Below are positions 11,820-24,330 of a stretch of 64,000 nt of DNA, piece after piece. Each line of letters opens with the position of its first letter. Position 1 is the stretch's first letter. The DNA is from Mesostigma viride (lineage: Eukaryota; Streptophyta; Mesostigmatophyceae; Mesostigmatales; Mesostigmataceae): NCBI GenBank assembly GCA_009746045.1, contig RPFO01000065.1, positions 6,983,143 to 7,047,142 on the forward strand, in the 5' to 3' direction. The position numbers and the translations under genes are program-made. A model generated the notes under the pieces. That model worked only from the letters and a program-made list of their open reading frames with translations, was not told the origin of the DNA and searched no databases.

Positions 11820-13537
11820 CTCGTCGTCTGTCCCAACTCAGTCCTAATAATAGGACTGAGTTGACCTTTTTCAACCGTGTGTAGTGACTAGGTGGGGGGT
11901 CCATCCAAGATGCTTAGATGTGGGTCTATGGAGTATTTGATGTCCTCTTGCTGGCAAAAATACTACATCAGTGAAAACTTGACCCAAACTCCTGAAAATT
12001 ACATGGATGTATGGCACCGTCGGCGAATTTGCATTTTTGTGTGGAAGCACGAGTGGCAAAAATTGAATAAATTCCATATGCATGTTAAAAAAATACAGGC
12101 ATGTAAAAAATATAGTTCTTGACCTGTGGCAAAAAACTGGACTCAATTTGGCCACTGGCACTGCCTAAAACACGCCAAATACTGCCAGTCCTATACATAG
12201 GACTGGGCCATGCTAGCAATTTGCAAGCATGTAAGTGCGGTCATACTACATAGTAGCGTGGCCACAAACCATGTCAATCAGCCCATTTCCCTTCAGGCAT
12301 AATAGGAAAACATACTTGCATCATCATATTGCAGTTATATTGTACCTTAGTATGTGTGAAAGCCTATGCATACATGTAGGGAATGCGTATGGATACGTAG
12401 CTACAAAGGGATGTATTATAAGTAATAACCACCGATATAATGGGTAGGTTAGTCACATTTAATTGTTCTTTACAAGAATGGACATGGATAAAACTGTATT
12501 ACCTTGCCATGACATGGCCAGGATACCTGCTGGCACATGATGACAGTGGTTTATCACCATGATTTTTCACTCACCCGTATAAGCTTGACAGTACCCTTGA
12601 CGCAGCCCATGACCACACAATCATGCAGTATGAACATAGCAAGAGAATAACTAACATCTATGAAAGTGTTTTAACCCATTCAGCACCTAAAACCTTGTAC
12701 AGCCACGCTACGGTAAGGCAAATGCCTGGTAAGATCATCTAAAAAGATGGTTTTAGAGAGGGGCAGGCAACGGTCAAGAAAGAGCAGCAAGACTCAAAAC
12801 TGACAGCGCATCGCAAGCTTAAACTCATGTAAGAATACCAAGAAACGATGAAGCAGCGATATTCCAGCTTTACCTGGCACGGCTGGCGTTACCTTGGCCC
12901 AGGCGGTGCCTGCAAAAGTGGCACTTTGCGGCACACAAACCATGACGTGACAGAGTGGTCGAAATCATCAAATCTTTACTGCCACTAGACTTAATCTACG
13001 ACAATACATGATAAAAGGTAGAAAGAAACCTATAAACCCTTCGATTTGATCCGGGAATCAATTGTAGTAATCCATTCCGTCGACCTGCCTAATCGCAGAT
13101 TTTTCCAGCAAGAACAGTGCCGACACCCAGTAAATCGCATCCCCGCGAGGTTAAAATTCACTTGTATCATCTTTAGGACATAAAAAATCTATTTCCTGGG
13201 TTTGGCCCGCAAAATCGTCCGAAAACGTAAACTGCATGCATGGGCGCAAGCCGCCATGGCTAGGTCGTGCATTTCCGGAACTCACGTTTCGCGTGAAAAT
13301 GTACCCTTACCACCTGTACTTTCACCGTACGGTTAGACGCCCAAACCAAATCCAAAAAAATCCCAAAAATATGTCCAAGAAAGATCTTTTCAAGTAGTAT
13401 TTGAATAAATTTTGAGAAAATTTTTCTGCCAAATATTCCGACCGGGGCGAATTTTCTACAAAACCTCAAAATTAGGTCCTAAAATTAGGACTGAGTTGAA
13501 CTCAGTCCTAAAATTAGGACCAGGGACAGACGACGAG
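11820..13537. mobile_element. TTAA-flanked element 2 (piggyBac-like, non-autonomous)
   Basis: Perfect 15-bp inverted repeats CTCGTCGTCTGTCCC (11820-11834 and, inverted, 13523-13537) are flanked by TTAA on both sides (11816-11819 and 13538-13541). Inside each end are palindromes built from AACTCAGTCCTAA; the right end has the motif twice as a 47-bp near-palindrome (13486-13532). No transposase is visible. The insertion splits the gypsy pol between RT and RNase H, and the frame is continuous across a single TTAA. The TTAA target points to piggyBac, but the ends do not start CCC, so the class is likely rather than certain. Confidence 0.8.
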
Positions 13538-13541
13538 TTAA

Positions 13542-14752
13542 TGGGGGCAGCGATTGTCGCGAAACGGGGGATGAAACGTCGGTAATACGACGCGACACCC
13601 AAAAAGCTGCGCACGCCCTTGACGTTGGTCGGGGTCGGCCACTGCTGGATGGAGGCGATCTTGGAGGGGTCCGTCGCGACGCCGGCAGCGGACAGGGTAT
13701 GACCGAGGAACGGCACGCTGCGACCAGCGCGGACCTTGGCCTTGCGGACCGAAAGATTCTCCTCCTCCATGATGCGCAATACCGTGGCGACGTCCTCGAG
13801 GTGATCCTCAAAGGTCTTGGAGTACACCAAGATGTCATCCAGGTATGCGAGCGCACAAGTGCGCTTGTAGGACCACGGGGGCTTCGCGCCCCGGTTGGGG
13901 TCCTCGAGGTCACGGGAAACCTGCGGGAGATGCGCGGTTCCCATGACTGGGCGGAGGATGTCATTCATGAGCATCTGAAAGCTCGCAGGGGAATTGCACA
14001 ACCCCATGGCGGCCACACGGAACTGATAGTGGCCGAACGGCGTGTTGAACGCCGTTTTATGACAGTCCTCCGGCGCAATCCTTAACTGCCAGAACCCGTC
14101 TGCGCAATCAAGGACGGTGAAACATGTGGCGCCCTGCACGCGGTTGAAGATATCGTCGATGCGGGGGAGAGGGTACTTGGACTTTACCGTAATAGCGTTC
14201 AGCTTACGATAGTCCGTGACGAGCCGCCACTTGCCCCCAGGCTTGGGGACCAACAGCACGCCTGCTGAGAAGGGGCTGTTGCTGGGCTCGATGAGACCCC
14301 GCTCCAGAAGCGCCATCAAGATCTTCTTGAGCTCCACCAGCTCCACCGGACCCATGCGGTACATAGGGGACGTCCTAGGGCCATAGCCCTCCTGCAATTG
14401 GATGCGGTGGAGCACCGAGCGCGGCGGGGGAAACTCTTGCTTACTCTCATCAAAGAGCTTCGCGCGTGCTGCCAACACCGCATTGTAGCGCTCAGTCTCC
14501 TCGGGGGTGAAGCCCACACCGATCTCATTGAGCATGAGCTCCACGGCAGCGAGGTCGAGGCGATACATGTAGTATTCCTTGCCCTGACGCAGCTTGCCCT
14601 CCAACGACTTGATGCTCATGAGGATCTGTGAGGCTTGGCGGGGTTGGGAAAATTCCCGCTCGTGCGTGACGTTGTGCACAGTGGGACCCTGCGCCTGATA
14701 TTCGCCAACCGGACTCCAAAAGGAGCCGTCGGGGAACCACACCACGCGACGC
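13542..14752 (-). pseudogene. Gypsy reverse transcriptase
   Basis: Copies element RNA into DNA. Blocks seen in order: GPVELVELKKIL, SPFSAGVLLVPKPGGKWRLV, DYRKLNAITVKSKYPLPRID, FTVLDCADGFWQL (motif A), FGHYQFRVAAMGLCNSPASF, and the catalytic LAYLDDILVYS (near 13840). An extra segment of about 28 residues (PQVSRDLEDPNRGAKPPW and neighbours) sits between the FQMLMNDIL and YLDD motifs, longer than in most gypsy RTs. Downstream come FLGHTLSAAG and GVRSFLGVASYYRRF. This piece is one uninterrupted frame, bounded by the two TTAA insertions. Confidence 0.95.
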
Positions 14753-15084
14753 TTAACCCCTCAACCGTCTTTGACTCGTGACTAAAATGAGTCACGAGTT
14801 GCACAGTATGCCACAGGTGCCCCCATTCAGCCTAATTTTTTTTTCTAGACCATACTAGGAACCAAGCATAACCATATTAGGGCCCACCTGGGGGTATAGT
14901 GGGTGGTCCCAGTGCTAGCCCCCCCTGCTCTATAAATAGCCCCCCCTCAGGGGGGTACGGTGAGTGTGCGCGGTGACACCCTTATAATGGATGATAGACC
15001 CCTTTCCTCAATGAGTTGACCCTGGGGTTGGTTTTGTAGATAGATTTTTTAGTTAGGATGGGATACAAACACTAAAAATTGTAA

Positions 15085-15640
15085 CTCCCCCAGGGACCCA
15101 TCAGCTGGTGCTAAAAATAACTGGTGACTATTTTGAGTCGCGAGTATTTGGGGGGCTAAAATAGGCATCCTAGTTCAGTTTTGAACATGGAAACGATAGG
15201 TAAGCATGGAGTATGGGCAAACATGCATGCTAACACTTATTCCAACCTGTGTGCCACCAATACCTGCCATAACCACTGCAGGTCCCTGCCGGATATGATT
15301 GGAGACGACTACGCGCGGGCCGCGAGTACGGGGTTCACAACCTTATCATGCATGATGGAGCACGTATACCTTGGATTTCACCCTAGTATTTCAGGGGGGA
15401 CTGCAACTGTACCCAAGCACTACATCCAAACACTTACATGTCTTGTTTCACCCAGGGACCCACAAGATAATGCTAAAAATAGCTGGTGACTATTTTGAGT
15501 CACCAGTTTGGGGGGGGCTAGAATAAACATCCTAGTGCAGTTTTGAACATGGAAATGATAGGTAAGCATGAAACATGCATGATTATGTTTATTCCAGCCT
15601 ATGTGGCACAAATATATGCCACAATAAGCGTAAATGCTTG
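15085..15640. repeat. Direct duplication inside the piggyBac element
   Basis: About 185 bp at 15085-15270 recurs at 15450-15640 (shared CAGTTTTGAACATGGAAA, GATAGGTAAGCATG). Each copy holds a GGTGACT-ATTTTG-AGTC hairpin; in the second it is perfect (CTGGTGACT/AGTCACCAG, 15484-15507). Confidence 0.85.
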
Positions 15641-15860
15641 CAGACCCGCTGATACTGTGGTACTTATTTTTACATGCATGATGGACCTTGCACACAAAGT
15701 CAAAACATCCCAGCACTCCTAGATAAATTAGTGACCAAGGGACCATGCATGCAGTAACACTGAAAATTGCCAACTAGAAATAGGTGGCACTGTGACCATC
15801 ACGGAGCAGATTTTCAAACTGCACAAGTTATGCATAAACATGAAAGCTAATAAGACATGA

Positions 15861-15998
15861 CCATGAAACAATAACCCATGCAGGCTAACAACATGAAACC
15901 AAATAACACATGCACAGGTGGGACCATGAAACAATAACCCAGGCTAACAACATGAAACCAAATAACACATGCACAGGTGGGTCCATGAAACAATAACA
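15861..15998. repeat. Tandem repeat of about 60 bp, 2.3 copies
   Basis: Units start CCATGAAACAATAACCCA and run through AACATGAAACCAAATAACAC to GCACAGGTGGG. Confidence 0.9.
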
Positions 15999-16109
15999 CA
16001 CACTTCAAACCATGCCGGCCCATGGTGATACACGGCGCGCATGAGCGCGGGCAGGAAAGGCCAAATGCCATGCCACGTAGGCAACAAATGCTAGCATTCT
16101 TAGTCAGCC

Positions 16110-17289
16110 TCCGTAGGACTATATCCCAGGCGGACATGCTCCGCCCTGAGATGGCGGCGCCGCGCCACCCCCTTGAGCTTCCGGGTGGTGGCTGCTGCCC
16201 CCCTCGTGGTAGTGGCGCCCTTGAAATTCTTGGCGCATTCGCCACGCTGGGAGAGGCGCTGCCATACCCGCTGCTTCGTCACGTTGAAGTCCAGCCCCTC
16301 CACCTGCCCGGAGTGGAAGAGGCCGAAGCAGTTCCGCTCGCTGTTGCTGCAGAACGCCATGTCACAGTGCTCGCACATGACCGAGGTCTTGTGCTTCCTG
16401 CCTTGCGCGCAGCACAGTTGGCACAGCACCTGCTCCACCCAGAAATTTGCCCATCTCATGCATTGTTAAGGGGTGCCACTCACGCTCACCTGGCTTGCCC
16501 GCCCCCTTGAGCTCAGCATAGTCGTTGGTCTCCTTGACAATCTTGGCCACGACATCACGTTGGGACCAGAAAAGGGAGAACAGCCCGAGGGGCCCAAACT
16601 TGAGCTGGGCAGGGGAAAGGTTTTGATAGCAGGCGGTACCCGTCATCGGCGACAGCACCGGAGTATCGGGAAAAGGAAACACACCTGGCATCGAGCTCAG
16701 CCTCACCGCTCGGCACCGGACCCTCCGCACCCTTCTGGTAAACAAAGTCGTCATCGGAAGCGTCCGAGACAACGCTCTCGCTGGCCGCCGCCTTGGTCTG
16801 ACGGCGCCTTTTCGGGGCGTGGCTGATGGCTGGGTTCTTCTTCGGGTTGCCGACAGCGCGCTTCCCCGGCTCGCGTCGCTTGACCGGTGTGGGCAGCTCG
16901 ATATCCTCGGATTTGTCGTCGTCGTCCTCGCCGGCGTCAGAATCGCTATCCTGGCCCTGCTCGCTATCATCGTCACTGCTACCTGCCGTTGGGACCTTCC
17001 TGGCTGCGCATTCTTTCACTAGAGCTTCGTACTCATCTGAGCTGCACGAATATATGAAAATCTGCTCACGGGTGAATGGGTACGTGAGCTTGTCGTCCGG
17101 GAAATAGCACCGTGCACCATCTCCGGACCTGTTCACTGTCACTACCTTGCCCAGCAAACGTACCTCGCTGTGTTTTTCCCCATACTGCTCTATCGCCCAG
17201 TCTAGTCCGAATTTTTCCACAGGCACTGCCATGAAAATGCCCTTCTTTACCTTGAAAGTCCGTATATCTGCCTGCATTTCGTCCGCCAT
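16110..17289 (-). pseudogene. piggyBac transposase with the catalytic core deleted
   Basis: The N-terminal part starts at ATG 17289 (MADEMQADIRTFKVKKG), has an acidic, nuclear-signal-like linker (16830-17000), and then, after a frame change near 16690, LGLFSLFWSQRDVVAKIV and WHPLTMHEMGKFLG, the usual start of the piggyBac core. This is joined directly, near 16445, to a C-terminal cysteine finger: CQLC...CEHCDMAFC...NCFGLFH, the Cys-rich tail typical of piggyBac transposases. The DDD catalytic region between them is gone, so it cannot transpose by itself but keeps DNA-binding parts. Confidence 0.85.
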
Positions 17290-17604
17290 GTCTACGTCCG
17301 CGCTCCCCCCTTTTTGCGCATCCTTCGTTTTCGTACGTTTTTGTCAATTTTTTTTACCGCCCAAACCTGCATGCACCAGGGTACCCTGTTGACTTTGACC
17401 AGGGTTTCCACCCTGATACGGTGGTCAAATACGGTCAGACAAGTGTCCTACGGATAGAGTGAATCTAGATCTTTTCGGTGGTCTAGTTGGTTCCCGCCAA
17501 AACCTTCCCGCCAAATCCCTACAGGGCGCACAAACTCATGCCGAATGTGAGGCATGAGAAAAACTCGCAGTCGAAAATCGGCACGAGGACGGTTTAGGGG
17601 TTAA

Positions 17605-18187
17605 TGCTGATGTCAACATCCTGAGCGTCCATCCAGTCAATGCCAATAATGATATCGGCTGCGCCCAGCGGCGCGACAGTGGCGGTAAGCTCCACAGGGA
17701 TGCCCTGAATCACCGCCTTGATGTCGACTAGACCTGGCGAGGGGTTCTTGCGACCATCTGAGTAAGTCACATTTACCACTGTCGCGTGTGGCCGTATAGT
17801 GTAGCCAGCGCGACGCGCCAGTGCCTCATTGATGAATGACGTGGAAGCGCCCGTGTCGACCATGAACTGCACGTCCATGACAGTCTTGCCCTTGAGGAAG
17901 GGGTCCAGTGCTGTTGATGGCACTGCCAGACCCCCTCGAAAGAGGAGCAAGCTGCGGGCCGCACTCCTCGGGGCTGCATGCGTCGGCGGGGCGTCCGCGT
18001 TGCTGCCCGAAGCCGGAATTGTAGCCGTGGCTGGAGCCTCACCAACTGGCTCCATACTCGCGCCGGTATCCGCAACTAACGGTGCCTGTACGGCGGAGCT
18101 ACTGCTATCTACACTATTTACTCCTACTACGCTATCTACCCTATCTATCTGAGCTACCGCTACTTCTACCCCCAAGGGGAGGGACAC
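17605..18187 (-). CDS. Gypsy aspartic protease
   Basis: Cuts the gag-pol polyprotein. The active-site block is DVQFMVDTGASTSFINEAL (near 17870) and the C-terminal block is ADIIIGIDWMDAQDVDIS (17605-17655). It starts at a GTG that overlaps the gag stop (TAGTG at 18185-18189) in another frame, so it may be made by frameshifting or may simply reflect an indel. Right after the last block the piggyBac-type element cuts the ORF. Confidence 0.92.
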
Positions 18188-20241
18188 TACGCGCGAGGAA
18201 CGGATGGCCGGGAGGCCGCCTCGTTCGACCGCCCGGTCCGCTCTTCCCCCTCCTCCACCGGTTCCTCCTCATCGTCGTCGCCATACGCATAGCCTGCGAT
18301 GGCCTGGGCATCCATCCGCCCACTGTCCGAGTCGTGATCGGCCGCGCCTCGTTGCTGCGCTAGCACCTTGTTCACCTCGCGGGTCACCCGTTGGAAGGAT
18401 GGACCTGAGGCCCGAGGCGTTTGATACTGCGCGGGCTGGCGGCGGGCATCCTGCAGCTTGGCTGCACGTGCTCCCGCATTACGGGGCCGATCGCCTCGCT
18501 GCGCAGGGTCCGGACGTTTGCCGAAGGCGGGGCCAGAGAACTGGGGTACATGCGTCTCCTCATCCTTGCGGGCGCGCAGGCGAGGGCACTCGCGCTTGAG
18601 GTGGCCAACCTCGCCGCACGCAAAGCAGCGGGAAGTGGCCGGATCGATCGCATTGACCTGGAAATCAGGGTCATAATCGCTCTCCGCTGGCAGCTCGTAG
18701 TCATACGCGTCCTCCTGTGCGACCTCAGGGTCCGCGGTGGTGAAGTGGACGCGCCGGGGTGCCGCGAGCGGGAAGCGCCGTGTAGATGCTGCACGGCGGC
18801 GGGCGATCACATCCGAGACTTGAAGCAGGTACTGCTGAATTTTTATCACATCCCACTCCTCCCATGGGACCTCGGCATAGTGCTTGAGCACCTCATCCAA
18901 GAGGTCCGGGTGCAGCGCCTCGATGAACCGTGCCTTGTACTCGGTCCAGGTCATGTCGTCAAGCCGGGCAGTGTACGCCTCAAACTCGGTGAGGAATTCG
19001 CGAAAAGGCGTGCTGCCCTGACGGAACTTGCCAAAGGCCAGGCGCTCATGGAGCTTGTAGTCCGGTGGCACCAACTTGCGCCGGATGCGGGCCATCAGCT
19101 CCTCGACCGTGCGCGGGTAGGTGCGTGACGCGACGCTCTCACAGTGGAGGATGCCGACAACGGACGGATCCATGCACATCGCTACTAGATAGGGAATTAG
19201 CACATCAGTGGCCAACTCCCAATCGTGATGCTCGCACCATGCCCAATAGACCGCCAACACCATGCGTTCCCACTCATCGATCTCGCGCGGGGTCATGTCC
19301 GCGCGCAACTTGGGCACGGTTTTGAAATCGGGCATGGGCGGAGCCTTGACCGTGGCCGCCCGCGGGCCTCCTTTAGCGCAAAAGGGCGGACGGTTGAAGG
19401 ACGCCGGCAGCGATGGGGGCCCAGCAGCCCGCGGCTGGCTGCGCGAGGTCTCAGCGCCTCGCCGCAACCAAACGGATGTCGGGTGTTCGTAACCGGGATC
19501 GTTGAGGTCTAACCGGCTCAGATTCAGGTTGGGGCCATGCGGCATGCTAGGACGCGCGGGGCCCGTCGCTGGGAAGGACTGACCCAGGCGCGTCTCAGGG
19601 CGCTCCTCGGCATCCTCATCGTAGCGGGGGGAAGTTCGACCTCCCCCTCTTCCGTCGACCACGGTGAGGTGCCCATGGATTGTGGCTCGCTGCTGAACGA
19701 TACACGACGCGCGGGTTCCGGCCGGGATGGGCGCTACCGCGACCGCGTCCGCGTCCGTTTACTGACCATGGGTGCTCTAATCGTTGGGCCCGTTGCGCAT
19801 GGTAAAAGGCCGCGTTCTGGCTAAGCTGACCATTCGGCTGCGGTTGCCACTGTGGCCGCGGCGGCGGTTGCAACTGTGGCGGTTGCTCATGCTGCGGCTG
19901 CAATTGCTGCGGGGGCTGTGCCGGTGGGATGGATGCACTCATTGGATCTGACCTGGGAGACTCCCGCCTCGGGCCGGTCTCCACCCGTTCCGACCTACTG
20001 AAAAATTCTCCCTGCATATGCTGCTGCTGCTCGCTATCTATGAACATTCGATCCGGCCTGTGGTCTGTACGACTCACGGGCGGGACTAGCCAGCACACCT
20101 GGGTGACCTGCAGAGCTGCCCTGCTGGGAGGCTGGGCTCCGCTGTGATATCTCCTCATGTGCCTGTACGGCCGGACTATCTATACCCGTCTCCCTAACCT
20201 CTGACCCTTTAGGTTTCCCTTTACCCCTTGTTTTAGGCGCC
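18187..20241 (-). pseudogene. Gypsy gag with CCHC zinc knuckle
   Basis: Capsid/nucleocapsid precursor. It begins at ATG 20241 (MAPKTRGKGKPKG), continues in a second frame from about 20150 (a Gln/Pro-rich stretch at 19850-19930) and in a third from 19662 to the stop at 18187. The third part has the gag core (MTPREIDEWERMVLAVYWAW; LAFGKFRQGSTPFREFLTEF) and one zinc knuckle CFACGEVGHLKREC (near 18625). The two frame changes suggest small indels, since real gag proteins of this class are single ORFs. Confidence 0.88.
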
Positions 20242-20711
20242 ATGGTTACCGTACCACAACCACAAGAAGAGAAGGAAGCAAAAACAAAGGTCAAGACAAC
20301 ATCTACTGTCTATTATTATATATAATACTATAATATTATAGATGAGCCCCTCTAATCACTATGGCCCCGTCACTGGGTGCTGGGTGGCTGGCTAGCGTGC
20401 GTGCTAATCGACAGCTGGTTAAAGGTGACGGTAACCTGCTGCGTAGCTGTAGTGTCCTCTACCCTAGCCAGTGCACTGGTATGTGCGTACCTACGCCCCC
20501 TAGATGCAGGACGTGCCCTGGGCCTAATCTCTAGCGGTGGGGCTTCTACATGTAATCCTACGGGACGTGTCATGTGTGCCTGGATAAACAGATCTGCTTC
20601 CCATGCTGTCCCGAGCCCCTTAAAAATAGCCCTATGTCTATCTACTATATTGTTCCTGCAGTCTACCCAGCTATAAAAAATCCCTACCTTGCCTGTCACT
20701 AGAAAAGGAGA

Positions 20712-21180
20712 TGACCGGGCGGTAACACGCCCGGTAACACGAACGAACCCGGTAACATGCCCGGTAACATGAACGGACCCATGTTACCGGACGGTAACAT
20801 GGGTCCGTTCATGTTACCGGGCGGTAACATGGGTCCGTTCGTGTTACCGGGCCAGTTCGTGTTACCGGGCCGGTTACCGGGTTCGTTCGTGTTACCGGGC
20901 GTGTTACCGGGCACGTTCATGCTACGATGCCTGTTACCGGGCATGTTCATGTTACCGGGCCAGTTCGTGTTACCGGGCCAGTTACCGGGCATGTTCGTGT
21001 TACCGGGCGTGTTACCGGGTACGTTCATGTTACGATGCCTGTTACCGGGCATGTTCATGTTACCGGGCTAGTGCGTGTTACCGGGCCGGTTACCGGGCAT
21101 GTTCGTGTTACTGGGTGTGTTACCGGGCACGTTCATGGTACGTTGCCGGTTACCGGGCATGTTCATGTTACTCTACACGT
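20712..21180. repeat. Left subterminal repeats, GTTACCGGGC units
   Basis: GTTACCGGGC alternates with GTTCGTGTTACC and GTTCATGTTACC in both orientations at about 12-24 bp spacing. Long repetitive frames over it are not genes. Confidence 0.9.
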
Positions 21181-23030
21181 AAGCCAGCCATAATTTCAAC
21201 GCATGCAAGGCTACACATTTCCATCTCCATTCATATTCATCATCATGAACCGGACTCGCCAACGCGGACAAGATAACGGCAGGCTCGAGCTACCATGGTC
21301 CGGATTCTCCCGATTTCTGGCCTGCGCTGGTTGTCTCCTTGATAAATGACATGTCGGTGCTGCATGGTTGACTCTCTTCGATATTACATAATTAAACTCG
21401 TTATTAATAATTAAGCTCGTTATTAATTAAACTCGTGCTCCCGTTAGGGAGTCATGGAGCATATTAATTAACATCTTGCGTTCGTTGCCTATGTACGGGA
21501 TACTAGACGGGTCCTTCCAGTCCGTTTTGCTTGCCGTACGTTGCACCGTTCAGTACGAGGCACATTGATGTACGGTTCGAAGCACAGATATGTACCGCGC
21601 GTACTAATGCCTGGCACAAAACCTTCGCCGCGCGGATTTCAAATTTGGGGAACGGGTTGTTACCTCCAAAGAAAGACGTTAGAAGACCAGGGGCGGGGAT
21701 GGCGGTCGGCGGACACGGAACTGACGAAAGGCATGAATGGCGGCGGGCGGAAACATTATCGCCGCTGGCCAGTACGCCAGCGCTTGTGACAGTGCTGGCT
21801 CGGGACAAGATAGGGTTGACATGGCAGAATTCGTCTGGCAGGAATGGTGGACTGTTAAGGTCGGGAAAAGAAGGATTGCCAGCACGGAAAACTCTCTGCG
21901 AAGTTCAGAGAGTTTCCACATACAGTTTAGATGTAGGTCCGTAACCGAGTATGCCTGGAGAAATTCGATGTTATTCTGGTTGTTTTTTCAATGCGGCCTG
22001 GCAGTTTGTCAAGAATCGCTCAAATGAGCTAAGGATGGTGATTCCCACTACGTACACAGTGCCTCTTGTTAGGTAGCTAGGACGTCAGCCGCGATGGTAT
22101 TTCCACGACAGCACCGACGAGGAGCCAATCCTGGAGGCCTCTCCCGAATCCGGCAGTATGCAGGGGTAGCAATTCAAGAGAACGCGAGCGGTAAATGGAG
22201 CGATGAGCTGCAGTGCAGACCGCATGGCAGCAGGGGTGGCAGCGAGAACCGCACTAGAAGCGGTTCTAGTAGCGACGACATGTGAGTGACATAAGTAACG
22301 AAGAATAAGCAGAGCGAGATTCTGGAGCTATCCAAAACCTACAAGGCCGTCATGGACAGGCTGTGATCGAAGAGGAATGGAGCTGGGAAAATGAGCAACG
22401 GCGTAGCTGAGCAAGGATACTTATGAGAATGGCTTGGCAGGTTGCATTGGAAGGCCCATAGACCGCAAAAGCGGCATTCTGAGCAAAAGCTGGTTTCTTA
22501 GTATTGCATGAACTCTGAATTCTTGATTTCTTTTCCTCTTACATGCGTGGTCAATTTCATGAAGATGACCATCATGAAGTACCGTCCTTCGGCATTTTCG
22601 TGTGTACATGCCCGTTTGTTGTCAAAGCACGTCCATGCAGACCTGAATCCCATGCAGGCCCCAAGCGTCAATTGCGACTATCTTTGCAAAGGAAAAGCAT
22701 CTAGACGTGTTCTGATGAAGCCAGTAAAGTCAAATGTTTCATGGTGCTTCCTCATTAGCCACATAGTTGATTAGATACTAACTTGGTTGGTCCATGCGTG
22801 AGTATGTGCGTGTTGTCATCAGTTTGCTACCTACTTTTAATTACCTTACCTACTTACTAGCTTTGTTATTGAAGGTATTTTCCTAATTTTGCACTGGAAT
22901 TCATTCCTCACATCACCACTATTCTTTCACCCCTTTGCAATCGCAACAGGAGGGACGGAGTGTTATCTTCTCCGCTGTGAGTTTGTCCCTTCTGCGTGGT
23001 AAGTGTCATAAAGTTGATTAGTCCCTTGGT
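21181..23030. other. Body of the CACTA-like element, no gene recognised
   Basis: A LINE-type 3' end (TTAA-rich tract and the hairpin GTGCTCCCGTTAGGGAG) lies at 21390-21465 on the minus strand. Otherwise no domain could be recognised. Confidence 0.5.
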
Positions 23031-23035
23031 CCCTC

Positions 23036-23715
23036 ACTTGCTCCTTGCTTCCTTGCATGCTTGCTTGCTTGCTGAGTTCGATAAAGCCCTTGCTTCCTTG
23101 CATGCTTGTTTCCGTCTTTGCATGCTTGCCTGCTTCTTTGCGTGGTTGCTTTCTTCCTTGATTAGGCCCTTGCTTCGTTGTATAGCCGCTTGCTGAATTT
23201 GATTAATTCCTTTCTTTATTCCCTTGCTTCCTTGCATGCGTGCTTCCTGAATGTAATCAGTCCCTTGCTTCCTTGGTTATTCCCATGCTTCCTTTGTCAG
23301 CCACTCTTCCTAGCATGCTTGCTGAATTTAATTAATGCCTTGCTTCCTTTGATATGACCCTGCCTACTTGGTTAGGCCGTTCCTTCCCTGCATGCTTGAC
23401 CACTTGCTGAATGGAAGCAGTCCCCTGATTCCTTTGTTAGGCCGTTGCTTCCTTTGTTAGCCCCTCTTCCTTGCATGCTTGCAATTGCTTGCTTGCTGAA
23501 TTTCAGTAGTCCCTTGATTCCTTTGTTAGGCCCTTGCTTCCTTTTTTAGCCACTCTCTTCCTTGCGCGCATGTACGCTTGCTTGCTGAATTCAATTAGTC
23601 CCTTGCTTCCTTGGTTAGGCCCTTGCTTCCTTGGTTAGCCACTCTTGCTTGCTTGCTGAATTTAATTAGTCCCTTGCTTCCTCGGTTAGTCCGGCCTTGC
23701 TTCCTTGCATGCTTG
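23036..23715. repeat. Degenerate minisatellite CCCTTGCTTCCTTG
   Basis: Irregular units of CCCTTGCTTCCTTG, GCATGCTTGCTTGCTGAATT and TTAATTAGTCCCTTG. Confidence 0.9.
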
Positions 23716-23729
23716 CTTGGTGAATTTTA

Positions 23730-24330
23730 GTAGCCCTCTCTCCCTCTCTCTCCCCTCTCTCTCCCCTCTCTCTCCCTCTCTCTCTCCTCTCTCTCCCCCT
23801 CTCTCCCCTCGCTCCCCCTCGCTCCCCCTCGCTCCCCTCGCCCCCCTCGCCCCCCTCGCCCCCCTCGCCCCCCTCGCCCCCCTCGCCCCCCTCGCCCCCC
23901 TCGCCCCCCTCGCTCGCCCTCGCTCCCCCTCGCTCCCCCTCGCTCCCCCTCGCTGCCCCTCGCTGCCCCTCGCTCCCCCTCGCTCCCCCTCGCTCCCCCT
24001 CGCTGCCCCTCGCTCCCCCTCGCTCCCCCTCGCTCCCCCTCGCTCCCCCTCGCTCCCCCTCGCTCCCCCTCGCTCCCCCTCGCTGCCCCTCGCTCCCCCT
24101 CGCTCCCCCTCGCTGCCCCTCGCTGCCCCTCGCTCCCCCTCGCTCCCCCTCGCTCCCCTCGCTCCCCCTCGCTCCCCCTCGCTCCCCTCGCCCCCCTCGC
24201 CCCCCTCGCCCCCCTCGCCCCCCTCGCCCCCCTCGCCCCCCTCGCTCCCCCTCGCCCCCCTCGCTCCCCCTCGCTGCCCCTCGCTCCCCCTCTCTCTCCC
24301 TCTCTCTCCCTCTCTCTCCCCCTTCCCAAC
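23730..24330. repeat. (CCCCTCGCT)n and related C-rich satellite
   Basis: Homogeneous 9-bp units CGCTCCCCT with CGCCCCCCT and CGCTGCCCCT variants. The long Ser/Pro/Leu and Glu/Gly/Arg frames on the two strands come from the repeat. Confidence 0.95.

Larger units (their letters stand above)
14757..17600 (-). mobile_element. piggyBac-type transposon, internally deleted
   Basis: Inverted repeats CCCCTCAACCGTC (low end) and CCCCTAAACCGTC (high end, minus strand) are flanked by TTAA at 14753-14756 and 17601-17604, the piggyBac signature. A transposase remnant on the minus strand (17289-16350) keeps only N- and C-terminal parts. Hairpins lie just inside both ends: ACTCGTGACT/AGTCACGAGT at 14772-14798 and CTCATGCC/GGCATGAG at 17534-17560. 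It splits the gypsy between protease and RT, and the host frame is continuous over the target. Confidence 0.88.

Noticed and set aside
23036-23710. Centromere or telomere repeat
   Set aside because: Units are irregular, short, and lie inside a bounded transposon.
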